Below, piece after piece: positions 14,908-15,017 of a DNA stretch of 15,017 nt. Each line of letters opens with the position of its first letter. Positions within the stretch are counted from its first letter, which is position 1. The position numbers and the translations under genes are program-made. Under the pieces are notes generated by a model. The model saw nothing but the letters and a program-made list of their open reading frames with translations, was not told the origin of the DNA and did not search any database. This stretch comes from Lachnospiraceae bacterium (lineage in GTDB: Bacteria; Bacillota; Clostridia; Lachnospirales; Lachnospiraceae). Location of the stretch: contig JAEDFR010000055.1 in assembly GCA_016297945.1 (NCBI GenBank), positions 1 through 15,017 of the forward strand. Reading direction: 5' to 3'.

Positions 14908-15017
14908 CGAATCTACTATATATGTTTCCGGTTTTGTTCTCGCTTTTGTTTCTGGTTTGTGCTTATTGCTTTGGTGTTTATTGTTTTGGTTCTTGTTTCT
15001 ATTCTGCAGCTCATGCT
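14908..15017 (-). other. T-poor, A-rich stretch at the right window edge; possible end of an upstream gene
   Basis: On the minus strand this edge is A/C/G-rich with few T. Two minus frames are open from the window edge: one ends at TAG 14916-14918 after 34 codons (tail ...QKQKREQNRKHI), the other runs on through the murE promoter for about 48 codons. Both would encode a basic Asn/Lys/Gln/Thr-rich tail. Either could be the C-terminus of a gene cut by the edge, or this may be non-coding A-rich spacer like the rlmN leader, which it resembles (AATAGAAAC, AGAACCAAAA, AGAAACAAAA in both). I cannot decide from this window. Confidence 0.35.

Noticed and set aside
14922..15017. Plus-strand frame (MFPVLFSLL...) open to the right edge, resembling a signal peptide
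   Set aside because: No Shine-Dalgarno or promoter upstream; hydrophobic look is explained by the T-rich strand of a T/A-asymmetric block.

Overview
The window is a gene-dense, roughly 40% G+C stretch of a low-GC Gram-positive chromosome, and every gene I can support lies on the minus strand. Gene content and order, Shine-Dalgarno sequences of the AGGAGG type, a DNPR-type MurE, a PASTA-domain kinase and the protein styles point to Clostridia, most likely a Lachnospiraceae-like gut bacterium. That assignment is inference from style, not a database match. The species cannot be named.

The core (about 14.9 kb down to 2.4 kb, read leftward) is one long housekeeping operon: murE - priA - def - fmt - rsmB - rlmN - stp (PP2C phosphatase) - prkC (PASTA Ser/Thr kinase) - rsgA - rpe. 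From priA to rpe this is the order known from Bacillus subtilis (priA-defA-fmt-rsmB-rlmN-prpC-prkC-cpgA-rpe), but here murE sits at the head. A promoter with an extended -10 lies just upstream of murE (14879-14907), and a strong intrinsic terminator follows rpe (2410-2444). Most junctions are 2-20 nt, or a 4-nt ATGA overlap for stp/prkC. Two are not: def-fmt (about 140 nt, with an exact 17-bp tandem repeat) and rsmB-rlmN (185 nt, with a 45-bp tandem repeat and no good ribosome binding site for rlmN).

Downstream of the operon lie three separately spaced genes. These are an NhaC-family Na+/H+ antiporter (832-2373), a short DUF454/YbaN-like two-helix membrane protein with its own extended -10 promoter (466-726), and the 5' part of an exported alanine-rich repeat protein with a clear signal peptide and promoter, cut by the left window edge (1-312).

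Together the operon links peptidoglycan precursor synthesis (MurE), replication restart (PriA), N-formylation and deformylation of initiator Met (Fmt, Def), rRNA methylation (RsmB, RlmN), small-subunit maturation (RsgA), a reversible phosphorylation switch that in relatives senses muropeptides (PrkC/Stp), and a pentose phosphate enzyme (Rpe). I found no mobile element, CRISPR array, tRNA, rRNA or riboswitch. I see no convincing undescribed system. The points most worth a second look are the tandem-repeat leaders, the very acidic linker and extra C-terminal region of the kinase, a divergent Rpe active-site loop, and the exported 40-residue-repeat protein.
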